Origin: Mycobacterium sp. Z3061
GTDB lineage: Bacteria > Actinomycetota > Actinomycetes > Mycobacteriales > Mycobacteriaceae
NCBI RefSeq assembly: GCF_031583025.1
Contig: NZ_CP134062.1
Span: 1,302,001 to 1,366,000 of the forward strand
Length of the DNA: 64,000 nucleotides
Direction of reading: 5' to 3'
Shown: one piece after another, positions 8,567 through 18,274 of the stretch
Layout of the letters: each line of letters opens with the position of its first letter
How positions within the stretch are numbered: position 1 is the first letter of the stretch
Made by a program: the position numbers and the translations under genes
Notes under the pieces: generated by a model
Database searches by the model: none
Told to the model about the DNA's origin: nothing
The model's input: only the letters and a program-made list of their open reading frames with translations

Positions 8567-10087
8567 TTAATCCATTGTGGGGATGACGAATTCGGCACCG
8601 TCCTTGATGCCGGACGGCCAGCGGGAGGTGACGGTCTTGACCTTGGTGTAGAACTGGATCGACGCCGGACCGTGCTGGTTGAGGTCGCCGAAGCCGGACC
8701 GCTTCCAGCCACCGAAGGTGTGGTAGGCCACCGGAACCGGAATCGGGACGTTGACGCCGACCATGCCCACCTGCACCCGCGAGACGAAGTCGCGCGCGGT
8801 GTCGCCGTCGCGGGTGAAGACCGCCACGCCGTTGCCGTACTCGTGCGCGGACGGCAACCGGAGCGCCTCTTCGTAGTCGTGGGCACGCACGATGCACAGC
8901 ACCGGCCCGAAGATCTCGTCGGTGTAGATCGACATCTCCGGGGTGACGTGGTCGAAGAGGGTGGGCCCGATGAAGTAGCCGCCCTCGAGATTGGCGTCCC
9001 CGAAAGTCAGGTCGTCGCTGGCGCGTTCGCGTCCGTCGATGACCAGTTCGGCGCCGGCCTCCACGCCCTGGCCGATGTAGTCGCGCACCCGGGTCAGCGC
9101 GGCCTCGGTGACCAGCGGGCCGTAGTCGGCCTTGGGGTCCAGGCTGTGTCCGACGCGCAGGCCGTTGATGCGCTCAATCAGCCTGGCGCGCAGCCGGTCT
9201 GCGGTCTGTTCGCCGACCGGGACGGCGACGCTGATCGCCATGCAGCGCTCACCGGCGCTGCCGTAGCCGGCGCCGATCAGCGCGTCGACGGCCTGGTCGA
9301 GGTCGGCGTCGGGCATCACGATCATGTGATTCTTGGCGCCACCGAAGCATTGCGAACGCTTTCCGGTGGCCGCTGAGTGGCTGTAGATGTACTGCGCGAT
9401 GTCGGAACTGCCGACGAAACCCACCGCCTGGATGTCCGGGTGCTGCAGGATCGCGTCGACGGCTTCCTTGTCGCCGTGCACCACCTGGAAGACCCCGGGC
9501 GGGAGGCCCGCTTCCAGAAACAGCTCGGCCAGTCGGACCGGAACCGAGGGGTCGCGTTCACTTGGCTTGAGCACGAACGCATTTCCACACGCCAGAGCCG
9601 GACCGGCCTTCCACAGCGGAATCATCGCCGGGAAGTTGAACGGGGTGATGCCGGCGACCACGCCCAGCGGCTGGCGCAGCGAGTAGACGTCGATGCCGGG
9701 ACCGGCGCCCTCGGTGTAGTCACCCTTGAGCAGGTGCGGGATTCCGATGCAGAACTCGATCACCTCGATGCCGCGCTGAATGTCGCCTCTGGCGTCCGGC
9801 AGCGTCTTGCCGTGTTCGAGGGAGAGCAGCTCGGCCAGCTCGTCGATGTTCTTGTTGACCAATTCGACGAATTTCATCAGGACCCGGGCACGGCGCTGCG
9901 GATTCCATGCCGCCCAGCCTTGTTGGGCCTCGACGGCAGAGGCCACCGCGGCGTCGATGTCGGCCTGGTTGGCCATCGGGACCGTGGACTGGACTTCTCC
10001 GGTACTCGGATTGAGCACGTCGGCGGTGCGGGTGGAGGAGCCGGCGGTGCGCTGCCCGTCGATGAAGTGGGGAATCTGCGAGGTCAT
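8567..10087 (-). CDS. mmsA: Methylmalonate-semialdehyde dehydrogenase (CoA-acylating)
   Basis: Aldehyde dehydrogenase superfamily enzyme that converts methylmalonate semialdehyde, CoA and NAD to propionyl-CoA, CO2 and NADH. The 506-residue protein shows ITPFNFPAMIPLWKAGPALACGN, the family motif GAKNHMIVMPDAD, and the catalytic cysteine in AGERCMA. It is first in the operon, so the promoter probably lies upstream of 10087, where a 20-bp palindrome sits at 10116-10135. With fadE9 and mmsB it covers three steps of valine degradation, feeding propionyl-CoA into methyl-branched lipid synthesis. Confidence 0.95.
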   Translation of the reverse strand: MTSQIPHFIDGQRTAGSSTRTADVLNPSTGEVQSTVPMANQADIDAAVASAVEAQQGWAAWNPQRRARVLMKFVELVNKNIDELAELLSLEHGKTLPDARGDIQRGIEVIEFCIGIPHLLKGDYTEGAGPGIDVYSLRQPLGVVAGITPFNFPAMIPLWKAGPALACGNAFVLKPSERDPSVPVRLAELFLEAGLPPGVFQVVHGDKEAVDAILQHPDIQAVGFVGSSDIAQYIYSHSAATGKRSQCFGGAKNHMIVMPDADLDQAVDALIGAGYGSAGERCMAISVAVPVGEQTADRLRARLIERINGLRVGHSLDPKADYGPLVTEAALTRVRDYIGQGVEAGAELVIDGRERASDDLTFGDANLEGGYFIGPTLFDHVTPEMSIYTDEIFGPVLCIVRAHDYEEALRLPSAHEYGNGVAVFTRDGDTARDFVSRVQVGMVGVNVPIPVPVAYHTFGGWKRSGFGDLNQHGPASIQFYTKVKTVTSRWPSGIKDGAEFVIPTMD

Positions 10088-10115
10088 GGTTGTCCCGAGG
10101 AAGTAGGTAAGAGGT

Positions 10116-10135
10116 TTACTTGCATATCCTAGTAA
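10116..10135. promoter_or_regulatory. Palindrome upstream of mmsA, candidate operator
   Basis: A 20-bp inverted repeat with outer arms TTACT and AGTAA; 16 of 20 positions are self-complementary. It lies 28-48 bases upstream of the mmsA start codon and overlaps TAGGAT on the minus strand, a plausible -10 box. Size and symmetry suit a TetR- or MarR-type dimer. Which regulator binds is unknown; the MarR gene at 6006 is one candidate. Confidence 0.5.
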
Positions 10136-10159
10136 CTGAGGCGCGGGGCTGCAAGGAGG

Positions 10160-10768
10160 GTGGCTTGCCGCATCGCTTGCCGGTGTAACCCGATCCCGTA
10201 TTCACTATTCGTGAAGGGATCGGCGCGACACAGGAGTCAGGAAACGGTTAGCGATCAACCACGGCCTTTGCGTGCGGTGCCCGATGACGGTTACGCCAAC
10301 TGGGAGGCCGTCTATCAGGACAACGCCACCTGGGTATATCGCACGCTGTTCGCACGGGTAGGCAATCGGGCGGATGCCGAAGACCTGACCACGGAAGTCT
10401 TCCTGGCAGCCTTGCGGCCGCTGCGGTTGACCGCCAGTGTGGCCGAGGTGCGGGCCTATCTGCGGGCCACCGCGCGAACCGTGCTGGCTGCGCACTGGCG
10501 CGAGACCCTGGGCCGCGAAATCACCTCGATCGACGACATCGAGCAGCCACCTCAAAGTGAGGAAGCGGTCAACAACGCACCGCAGCGCGTCGCCCGCGTA
10601 CTGGACCAACTGCCGGAGAATTATCGTCGAATTCTGCAGCTGAGATTTCTGGGAGGTAATTCAATCAAGGAGTCCGCGGCCCTGCTCGGGGTGAGCGTCG
10701 CCAATGCCAAGGTGCTCCAACATCGTGCGCTGCGGCTCGCCGCACAGATGAACGAGGGGAGCGAGTGA
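10160..10768 (+). CDS. ECF-type RNA polymerase sigma factor
   Basis: Small sigma-70 family factor. Region 2 is visible as YQDNATWVYRTLFARVGNRADAEDLTTEVFLAALR with AYLRATARTVLAAHWR; region 4 as LPENYRRILQLRFLGGNSIKESAALLGVSVANAKVLQHRAL. The start is uncertain. The GTG at 10160 gives 202 residues, but its AAGGAG is too close; GTG at 10211 or 10277 are alternatives, and conserved sequence only begins near 10290. The stop overlaps the start of the Rieske gene, suggesting the partner acts on this sigma factor. It is not one of the sigma factors whose name I can assign. Confidence 0.85.
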   Translation: MACRIACRCNPIPYSLFVKGSARHRSQETVSDQPRPLRAVPDDGYANWEAVYQDNATWVYRTLFARVGNRADAEDLTTEVFLAALRPLRLTASVAEVRAYLRATARTVLAAHWRETLGREITSIDDIEQPPQSEEAVNNAPQRVARVLDQLPENYRRILQLRFLGGNSIKESAALLGVSVANAKVLQHRALRLAAQMNEGSE

Positions 10769-11469
10769 TGAACGTCCGTGCTCTGCGCCGATACCTCGAC
10801 GACTTGCTCGGCGGCCGCCGTCCGCGGCCGTTCCAGCCCGACGACTTCGAGGCCGCACAGATCCGCACCGCGATAGAGCTGCGGGCCGCGCAACCCGGGG
10901 GAGACGCACCGAGGCCGGAATTTCTTGCGGAGCTGCACCGGCGCCTCGCCGAGCAGCAATCCGAATCGGTTGCGCCTCAACCGTTTAAGGCTGGGGCCAC
11001 GCGCAGGCAGGTGGTGGTCGGGACGTCGGCCGCCGCTGCCGCCGCGGTGGCCGCAGTCTCCGTCGACCGGCTCGTCATCGGCGACCGCGGTCCGGCAACG
11101 CCGCCGGGAGGTGGGGAACTCACGCCCAACGCCGGGCGCTGGGTGCCGGTCGCGGCCAGCTCCGAGGTGCCCGATCGGATGATGCGGCCCTTCGACCTCG
11201 GCGTGGTCAACGGATTCGTTCGACGGGTGGACGGCAAGCCCGAGGCGGTATCGGGTGTGTGCACCCACCAGGGCTGCCGGCTGTGGTTCGATGCGCCCGA
11301 CGACCGGCTGCGCTGCCCGTGCCACTCGGCGTCGTTTTCGCCGGCCGGCGAGGTGTTGACACACCAAAACCCGGTTGCACCAAGCCCTTTGCCGAAATTC
11401 CTGGTTCGCGAGGTGGACGGGGAGATCGAGGTGTTCGCCCCGGCGCCCCCGGACAAACCGTCCGTGTAA
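10768..11469 (+). CDS. Rieske [2Fe-2S] protein with cytoplasmic N-terminal domain, possible redox-sensing anti-sigma factor
   Basis: A 233-residue protein in three parts. Residues 1-75 form a charged, helical, probably cytoplasmic domain with no zinc anti-sigma motif. Residues 78-100 (TRRQVVVGTSAAAA) look like a twin-arginine signal anchor. Residues 120-233 form a Rieske domain with CTHQGC at 165-170 and CPCH at 183-186, so all four cluster ligands are present. Translation is coupled to the ECF sigma gene (TGATG). The layout, a cytosolic arm plus an exported redox cluster beside an ECF factor, is what an anti-sigma redox sensor would need, but this role is inference. A GTG at 10765 is an alternative start. 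Confidence 0.82.
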   Translation: MNVRALRRYLDDLLGGRRPRPFQPDDFEAAQIRTAIELRAAQPGGDAPRPEFLAELHRRLAEQQSESVAPQPFKAGATRRQVVVGTSAAAAAAVAAVSVDRLVIGDRGPATPPGGGELTPNAGRWVPVAASSEVPDRMMRPFDLGVVNGFVRRVDGKPEAVSGVCTHQGCRLWFDAPDDRLRCPCHSASFSPAGEVLTHQNPVAPSPLPKFLVREVDGEIEVFAPAPPDKPSV

Positions 11470-11497
11470 GGCGTCTGCGGGCGGGTTGAATTGGTGG

Positions 11498-11518
11498 TAG
11501 TATCGAACATGTGTTCGA
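11498..11518 (+). promoter_or_regulatory. LexA (SOS) box overlapping a leaderless promoter and start codon
   Basis: TCGAAC at 11503-11508 and GTTCGA at 11513-11518, four bases apart, match the mycobacterial SOS box exactly. The wider palindrome has 8-bp arms ATCGAACA and TGTTCGAT. A -10 box TAGTAT at 11498-11503 places the expected transcription start at about 11510-11511, the first base of the GTG start. LexA binding would cover both promoter and start site. From memory, LexA control of 13E12-family genes has been reported in M. tuberculosis. Confidence 0.85.
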
Positions 11519-12791
11519 TTTGATGCGGTTGTCGCAGGTGGATTCGGGTGCCACCGAAGCCGAACTGGTCGCGCGCATCACCGAGTTGGAGCAGGTGAAA
11601 TCCGCAGCGGCTGCGGGGCAGGCGCGGGCGGCGGCCGCCCTGGATGCCGCCCGGCGTGCCGCGGAATCGGCCGCGGGAGTGCCGGCGGGCAAGCGGGGCC
11701 GCGGGGTGGCCAGCGAGGTCGCCCTGGCCCGCCGCGACTCCCCGGCCCGCGGGGGCCGGCATCTGGGGTTCGCCACAGCGCTGGTGCACGAGATGCCCCA
11801 CACCCTGGCCGCGTTGGAACACGGCGCGCTCAGCGAATGGCGCGCCACCCTGATCGTGCGGGAATCGGCCTGCCTGGACGTCGAGGACCGCCGCACGCTG
11901 GACCGCGAACTGTGCGCCGCGATGGACACGCTGGTGGGCCTGGGTGACAAGCGGATCACCGCCGCCGTCCAGAAGATCGCCTACCGCCTGAACGCGCAAG
12001 CCGTCGTCGACCGGGCCGCCAAAGCCCCCGCCGACCGCACCGTCACCATCCGCCCGGCTCCGGACACCATGACCTGGGTCAGCATCCTGCTGCCCGTCGC
12101 CCAGGGCGTCGGGGTCTACGCCGCGCTACGCCGCGCCGCCGACAGCACCGTCGACGGACGCTCCCGCGGACAAGTCATGGCCGACACCGCCTTCGAACGC
12201 ATCACCGCCAACCCCGCCACCACACCGGCCTCCCTCGCCCTGAATGTGGTCATCTCCGACCGGGCCCTGCTCGGCCACACCGACGACGCCGCGACCCTCG
12301 AGGGCTACGGGCCCATCCCCGCCGAGGTGGCCCGCCGATGGCTCAACGCCGCGCTGGCCGAGAAGAACTCCCTGGCCACCCTGCGCCGCCTCTACGCCAG
12401 CCCCACCACCGGCGCCCTGGTCGCCATGGAATCACGCGCCCGCACCTTCCCCCGCGGGCTGGCCGAGTTCATCAACCTGCGCGACCAAACCTGCCGCACC
12501 CCCTACTGCGACGCCCCCATCCGCCACCGCGACCACATCACCCCCGCCCAACACGGCGGGCCCACCACCGCCACCAACGGCGAAGGCCTGTGCGAACGCT
12601 GCAACTACGTCAAAGAATCACCCGGCTGGCGCGTCACCGCGCACGACGAAAACGGTGTGCACACCACCGAATACATCACCCCCACCGACGCCCGTTACCG
12701 ATCCGTCGCACCACCGATCTACGCCATCACCCATATCAGCGAGATGGAAGACGCCCTGGGCATCACCGTCATCGACTTCCATGCCGCCTAG
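11511..12791 (+). CDS. 13E12 repeat family protein, DUF222 with C-terminal HNH endonuclease domain
   Basis: A 426-residue protein. The N-terminal two thirds are DUF222 (helical, ELVARITELEQVKSAAAAGQ, HLGFATALVHEMPHTLAALE). The C-terminus is an HNH nuclease module: CRTPYCDAPIRHRDHITPA, then NGEGLCERCNYVKE, with zinc-binding cysteines and the catalytic histidines. This family is multicopy and mobile-like in mycobacteria (Rv3466/Rv3467 type). The GTG start sits inside an SOS box, implying DNA-damage induction and leaderless translation. The gene ends tail-to-tail with a lipoprotein gene through a shared CTAG. Cleavage target unknown. Confidence 0.92.
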   Translation: MFDLMRLSQVDSGATEAELVARITELEQVKSAAAAGQARAAAALDAARRAAESAAGVPAGKRGRGVASEVALARRDSPARGGRHLGFATALVHEMPHTLAALEHGALSEWRATLIVRESACLDVEDRRTLDRELCAAMDTLVGLGDKRITAAVQKIAYRLNAQAVVDRAAKAPADRTVTIRPAPDTMTWVSILLPVAQGVGVYAALRRAADSTVDGRSRGQVMADTAFERITANPATTPASLALNVVISDRALLGHTDDAATLEGYGPIPAEVARRWLNAALAEKNSLATLRRLYASPTTGALVAMESRARTFPRGLAEFINLRDQTCRTPYCDAPIRHRDHITPAQHGGPTTATNGEGLCERCNYVKESPGWRVTAHDENGVHTTEYITPTDARYRSVAPPIYAITHISEMEDALGITVIDFHAA

Positions 12792-13294
12792 GGGCAGGTG
12801 GCATCGACCTCGAAGGTCTTGCTGACCTGCTGCCCCGCATTGTCGACACCCGTTGCGGTGCCGGTGATCTGGTAGGCGTTACCGTTCTTCGTCGCCTTGG
12901 CGCTGTTGCCGGGAGCGCCTTCGGTGAAGCTGAGGACCACGCCGTCGACGGTGCCCAGGCCGGCGCTGCGGACCGTGGAGGCGTCCTGCTCCAGGCCGAC
13001 GATCACGCCGGTCATCATGTCACCGATGGCGATGGAGAACTTGCCCTGGTTGGTCTCGCACACGACCGCTCCGCTGACCGGCTGCGGCTGGCCGCCGATG
13101 ATGACCTTCGTCTCTCCGGCGGCGGCAGGGGCGGCGGGCGGAGCGGAGCTGGTGGCCGGGTTGGCCGGCGCGGCCGCACTCGACGAAGCCGGCGAGCTGG
13201 AAGAGGTGCCCGGCGACTTCTCATCCTTCGAACATCCGGCCATGCCCACCACTAGGGTCGTCGCACTCAGGGCGACCAACAGCTCACGCTTCAC
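12788..13294 (-). CDS. LpqH-like (19-kDa antigen family) lipoprotein
   Basis: A 168-residue exported lipoprotein. The signal peptide ends in a lipobox GMAGC with the modified cysteine at position 21. A Ser/Ala/Pro-rich linker follows (about 25-65), then a compact domain containing KVIIGGQPQPVSGAVVC and a terminal Cys, typical of the mycobacterial LpqH/LprI-like antigen family. The GTG at 13292-13294 is preferred over an upstream ATG at 13324 because GAAGGAGA lies 5-7 bases upstream and the product then starts with KRELL plus a hydrophobic core. Function unknown; relatives are surface antigens. Confidence 0.88.
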   Translation of the reverse strand: MKRELLVALSATTLVVGMAGCSKDEKSPGTSSSSPASSSAAAPANPATSSAPPAAPAAAGETKVIIGGQPQPVSGAVVCETNQGKFSIAIGDMMTGVIVGLEQDASTVRSAGLGTVDGVVLSFTEGAPGNSAKATKNGNAYQITGTATGVDNAGQQVSKTFEVDATCP

Positions 13295-13347
13295 CAATGT
13301 CTCCTTCGACTGATCGGCACACACAGCAGATGTTGAGAAGCAGTATG

Positions 13348-13956
13348 TCAGTGAGCGCGCAGGTCGGCGACAAAATCTTGAGCCTGTTGCCAGGTGGGAA
13401 GCAGGCCGGAGGCCCGAACGTCGGCGAAGCTGGGCGCCGCGGCGTCGCGATCGGACAGGCTCGGCGCGGCGCCGTCGACCAGTGGCCAGTCCACGCCGAT
13501 GGCTGGGTCAGTGGCGCAGATGGTGTGCTCGCGTTCCGGGTTGTACTCGGCCGAGCACAGGTACATCACGGTCGAATTGTCCTGCAGTGCAAGGAAACCG
13601 TGGGCCAGGCCCTCGGAGATGTAGACGCTTCTGCGGTCCTGGTCGTCGAGTAGCACCGAGTCCCACTTGCCGAACGTGGGTGAGCCCTCCCGGATGTCGA
13701 CGACCACGTCGAACACCGCACCCCGCACGCAAGTCACGTACTTGGCCTGGCTCGGCGGCAGCTGTGCGAAATGCAAGCCGCGCAACACACCGGCCGAGGA
13801 CGTCGAGCAATTGGCCTGGCGGACATCCAACCGGTGTCCGGCGAACGCGCTGAAACCTTTGTCGGTGAGCCATTCGAAGAACACGCCACGGGAGTCGCCG
13901 TGGATGGTAGGGGTGATCTCCCAGGCGCCCGGGATGTCGAGTTCACGAACTTTCAT
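13348..13956 (-). CDS. rmlC: dTDP-4-dehydrorhamnose 3,5-epimerase
   Basis: Third enzyme of dTDP-L-rhamnose synthesis, which supplies the rhamnose of the mycobacterial linker between peptidoglycan and arabinogalactan. The 202-residue product is the length I recall for M. tuberculosis RmlC and has the cupin-fold signatures VLRGLHFAQLPPSQAKYV (catalytic His) and GLAHGFLALQDNSTVMYLCSAEYNP. It begins 1 base after the rmlB stop. Synteny with M. tuberculosis Rv3463-rmlB-rmlC-infA is preserved. Confidence 0.97.
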   Translation of the reverse strand: MKVRELDIPGAWEITPTIHGDSRGVFFEWLTDKGFSAFAGHRLDVRQANCSTSSAGVLRGLHFAQLPPSQAKYVTCVRGAVFDVVVDIREGSPTFGKWDSVLLDDQDRRSVYISEGLAHGFLALQDNSTVMYLCSAEYNPEREHTICATDPAIGVDWPLVDGAAPSLSDRDAAAPSFADVRASGLLPTWQQAQDFVADLRAH

Positions 13957-13957
13957 G

Positions 13958-15837
<1,880 letters not shown>

Positions 15838-15856
15838 CGCCGGTCCCTATACCCGT

Positions 15857-16699
15857 TTACAGCCCGAGTGCCCCGGCCAATTCGGCAAGCGCGGGGACCA
15901 GGTTCTCGCTGCGGGCCAGAACCTGCACCGGCACGTGGTCGGCGCCGGCGTCGAGGTGCTCGCGCAACCGGGCTGCGATCGCATCGGTGGTGCCGTAGGC
16001 GACCACGGAGTCCACCAGACGATCGCTGCCGGGTTTGGCCAGGTCGTCGTCGCTGAAGCCCAGCCGCTTCCAGCTGTTCAGGTAGTTGGCCAGGTTGAGG
16101 TACATGCCAAGGGCTTTTCGGCCTACGGCGCGAGCCTGCTCCGCGTCGGTAGTGAGCACCACCTTGTGCTCAGGTGCCAGGAACGCCGATGGCCCGATGA
16201 GTTCCCGCGCGTGGGCGGTGTGCTCGGGCGTCGTCAGGTACGGGTGCGCGCCGGCACCGCGCTCCGCCGACAGCTTGAGGACCCGCGGGCCCAACGCGGC
16301 TACCACCCGGCGGCTGGCGGGCACGCCGTACTCGTCCAGCTGGTCGAGATACTCGGTGAGGGCGTCTATCGGCTTGCGGTACTCGGTGACCACCTCGCGA
16401 TGGCCGACGCCGATACCGAGCAGGAAACGTCCCGGGTAGGCCCTGTCGATCCGGTGGAACGATTCGGCGACCGGCTTGGCCGGTGCGGTCCAGATATTGA
16501 CGATGCCCGTGGCGACCTGCAGCGTCGTGGTCGCGTCCAGGATCGGTTCCACCCAGTCCAGTTCGGCGGGCGGGGAACCGCCCACCCATACGGCCCCGTA
16601 GCCGAGGGCCTCGATTTCTTTGGCTTGTTGGGGCGTGACGCCGCGTCCGAACGATCCGAACCGGCCGAGATCGGGCTTGCTGTCAGCAGAAGCGGTCAT
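15857..16699 (-). CDS. LLM-class F420-dependent oxidoreductase (Rv3463-like), copy 2
   Basis: A 280-residue paralogue of the preceding entry, with matching blocks EIEALGYGAVWVGGSPPAEL, ATGIVNIWTAPAKPVAESFH, GRFLLGIGVGHREV and GAHPYLTTPEHT. The C-terminal segment [14 protein letters not shown] is also shared. It is the promoter-proximal gene of the leftward set (two oxidoreductases, rmlB, rmlC) and diverges from infA. The clear similarity with visible divergence suggests a duplication older than very recent. Confidence 0.9.
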   Translation of the reverse strand: MTASADSKPDLGRFGSFGRGVTPQQAKEIEALGYGAVWVGGSPPAELDWVEPILDATTTLQVATGIVNIWTAPAKPVAESFHRIDRAYPGRFLLGIGVGHREVVTEYRKPIDALTEYLDQLDEYGVPASRRVVAALGPRVLKLSAERGAGAHPYLTTPEHTAHARELIGPSAFLAPEHKVVLTTDAEQARAVGRKALGMYLNLANYLNSWKRLGFSDDDLAKPGSDRLVDSVVAYGTTDAIAARLREHLDAGADHVPVQVLARSENLVPALAELAGALGL

Positions 16700-16940
16700 G
16701 ATCGCTCCAACCGGGCGGGTGGTGTGGCGTATTCCGGTTCGCAGCGGGATCCGGGCGTTTTTGCGTCGAACGCGGGGCTACGGGTATCGTGGACCAACGG
16801 TGCGGCGTCCGTGCCGACTCTTTGCGTGCCCTGTCTGAAATTTCTTCCGGGAATTTCCATTATCGGCTCACGTTTTGTAGTTCGGACGAATGCTGCGCCC
16901 AACCAGGTACGGACGAAAAGTAGAGGATCTCCGAAAAGTA
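16700..16940. other. Divergent regulatory region, oxidoreductase/rml genes and infA
   Basis: No gene is visible here. The stretch must hold the promoter of the leftward rml set and of the rightward infA-rpmJ-rpsM operon. An in-frame upstream start at 16890 would add 17 residues to IF-1; the conserved [13 protein letters not shown] start at 16941 is preferred. I do not see a confident -35/-10 pair. Confidence 0.4.
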
Positions 16941-17162
16941 ATGGCCAAGAAGGACGGTGCCATCGAGGTCGAGGGTCGCGTGGTCGAACCCCTGCCCAAT
17001 GCCATGTTTCGCATTGAGCTGGAAAACGGCCACAAGGTGCTCGCCCACATCAGCGGCAAGATGCGGCAGCACTACATCCGCATCCTGCCCGAGGACCGGG
17101 TGGTGGTGGAGTTGTCTCCCTACGACCTTTCCCGGGGCCGCATTGTGTACCGGTACAAGTAG
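16941..17162 (+). CDS. infA: Translation initiation factor IF-1
   Basis: A 73-residue single S1/OB-fold protein that binds the ribosomal A site during initiation. The sequence [32 protein letters not shown] and [18 protein letters not shown] is that of bacterial IF-1, and the length is standard. It is the first gene of the alpha-operon segment infA-rpmJ-rpsM-rpsK-rpsD-rpoA-rplQ-truA. The ORF can be read from 16890, but the conserved start is at 16941. Confidence 0.97.
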
Positions 17163-17199
17163 CAACTGACACGACCAGAAGAACAGGACCGAGACTGCC

Positions 17200-17313
17200 G
17201 TGAAGGTGAACCCGAGCGTCAAGCCGATCTGTGACAAGTGCAGGGTGATCCGTCGGCATGGACGGGTCATGGTGATCTGCCAAGATCCCCGTCACAAGCA
17301 GCGGCAAGGCTGA
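17200..17313 (+). CDS. rpmJ: 50S ribosomal protein L36, zinc-binding (C+) form
   Basis: A 37-residue protein starting at [19 protein letters not shown], then [20 protein letters not shown]. The four zinc ligands C11, C14, C27 and H32 are all present (C-x2-C-x12-C-x4-H), so this is the zinc-dependent isoform. It lies between infA and rpsM as in most bacteria. It is too short for routine ORF cut-offs. Confidence 0.97.
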   Translation: MKVNPSVKPICDKCRVIRRHGRVMVICQDPRHKQRQG

Positions 17314-17355
17314 TTGCCGACGTCGACAACTGAATGCTGACCTCCCAGCACCACT

Positions 17356-17415
17356 GAGCGAATACGTCGCTCGGGCACGCCCGGACGGAGGCCGGGCCCT
17401 CACCATCAGGTGAGG
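17356..17415 (+). promoter_or_regulatory. Three consecutive stem-loops in the rpmJ-rpsM leader
   Basis: Three perfect hairpins stand in a row within the 148-base gap before rpsM. Stem 1 pairs GAGCGA with TCGCTC (17356-17361, 17367-17372). Stem 2 pairs GCCCGG with CCGGGC (17379-17384, 17392-17397). Stem 3 pairs CCTCACC with GGTGAGG (17398-17404, 17409-17415). There is no U-tract, so a simple terminator is unlikely. Position just ahead of rpsM-rpsK-rpsD suggests an r-protein autoregulatory leader; in E. coli S4 controls the alpha operon through an rpsM leader. The structure is seen; the role is inferred. Confidence 0.55.
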
Positions 17416-17461
17416 AACGGACTGGGAAAAGACCTCCGCTGAGAAAGAGGAAACGCCACCT

Positions 17462-17836
17462 ATGGCTCGACTAGTAGGCGTCGATCTGCCGCGCGACAAG
17501 CGCATGGAGATCGCGCTGACGTACATCTTCGGCATCGGCCGCACCCGTTCGATCGAGATTCTCGCGGCCACCGGCATCGACAAGGACCTGCGGACCAAGG
17601 ACCTGACAGATGACCAGCTGACCCATCTGCGCGACTACATCGAAGCGAACCTGAAGGTCGAGGGTGACCTGCGCCGTGAGGTGCAAGCCGACATTCGTCG
17701 CAAGATCGAGATCGGCTGCTACCAGGGCCTGCGACACCGTCGTGGGCTGCCCGTGCGCGGCCAGCGGACCAAGACCAATGCGCGGACCCGTAAAGGCCCC
17801 AAGCGCACCATCGCAGGCAAGAAGAAGGCCAGGTAA
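17462..17836 (+). CDS. rpsM: 30S ribosomal protein S13
   Basis: 124 residues. The N-terminus [20 protein letters not shown], the helix-two-turn-helix region [14 protein letters not shown], and the C-terminal tail [20 protein letters not shown] identify S13, which sits in the 30S head and contacts tRNA and bridge B1. GAGGAAA lies about 10 bases upstream of the ATG. rpsK starts 3 bases after the stop. Confidence 0.98.
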   Translation: MARLVGVDLPRDKRMEIALTYIFGIGRTRSIEILAATGIDKDLRTKDLTDDQLTHLRDYIEANLKVEGDLRREVQADIRRKIEIGCYQGLRHRRGLPVRGQRTKTNARTRKGPKRTIAGKKKAR

Positions 17837-17839
17837 CCG

Positions 17840-18256
17840 ATGCCACCGAAGAAGGGAACCGCTTCGGGTCCCAAGAAGGGCCAGAAGACCCGCCGCAGGG
17901 AAAAGAAGAACATCCCGCACGGCGCCGCTCACATCAAGAGCACGTTCAACAACACGATCGTGACGATCACCGACCCTCAGGGCAACGTGATCGCCTGGGC
18001 CTCGTCGGGTCACGTCGGGTTCAAGGGATCCCGGAAGTCGACGCCGTTCGCGGCTCAGCTGGCCGCCGAGAACGCCGCGCGCAAGGCGCAGGAGCACGGT
18101 GTCAAGAAGGTCGATGTGTTCGTCAAGGGCCCGGGTTCGGGCCGCGAGACCGCGATCCGTTCGCTGCAGGCCGCGGGCCTGGAGGTCGGCGCGATCTCCG
18201 ACGTCACTCCCCAGCCGCACAACGGCTGCCGCCCGCCCAAGCGTCGGCGCGTCTAG
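17840..18256 (+). CDS. rpsK: 30S ribosomal protein S11
   Basis: 138 residues with a basic N-terminal extension ([20 protein letters not shown]). The core signatures are [40 protein letters not shown] and the C-terminal [18 protein letters not shown]. It is part of the 30S platform. The gene is tightly packed between rpsM and rpsD. Confidence 0.98.
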   Translation: MPPKKGTASGPKKGQKTRRREKKNIPHGAAHIKSTFNNTIVTITDPQGNVIAWASSGHVGFKGSRKSTPFAAQLAAENAARKAQEHGVKKVDVFVKGPGSGRETAIRSLQAAGLEVGAISDVTPQPHNGCRPPKRRRV

Positions 18257-18274
18257 GTCTAGGAGGACATACCC

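Noticed and set aside
6737-9376. Very long plus-strand open frame (879 codons) opposite mmsB, fadE9 and mmsA
   Set aside because: It spans three well-identified genes on the other strand, has no recognisable domain and a His/Gly/Arg-rich composition typical of antisense frames in high-GC coding DNA.
10184-10213. Possible ECF promoter TGTAAC ... CGTG before the ECF-Rieske pair
   Set aside because: The spacer would be 20 bases, longer than the usual 16-17 for ECF promoters, and the -10 would lie inside possible coding sequence.
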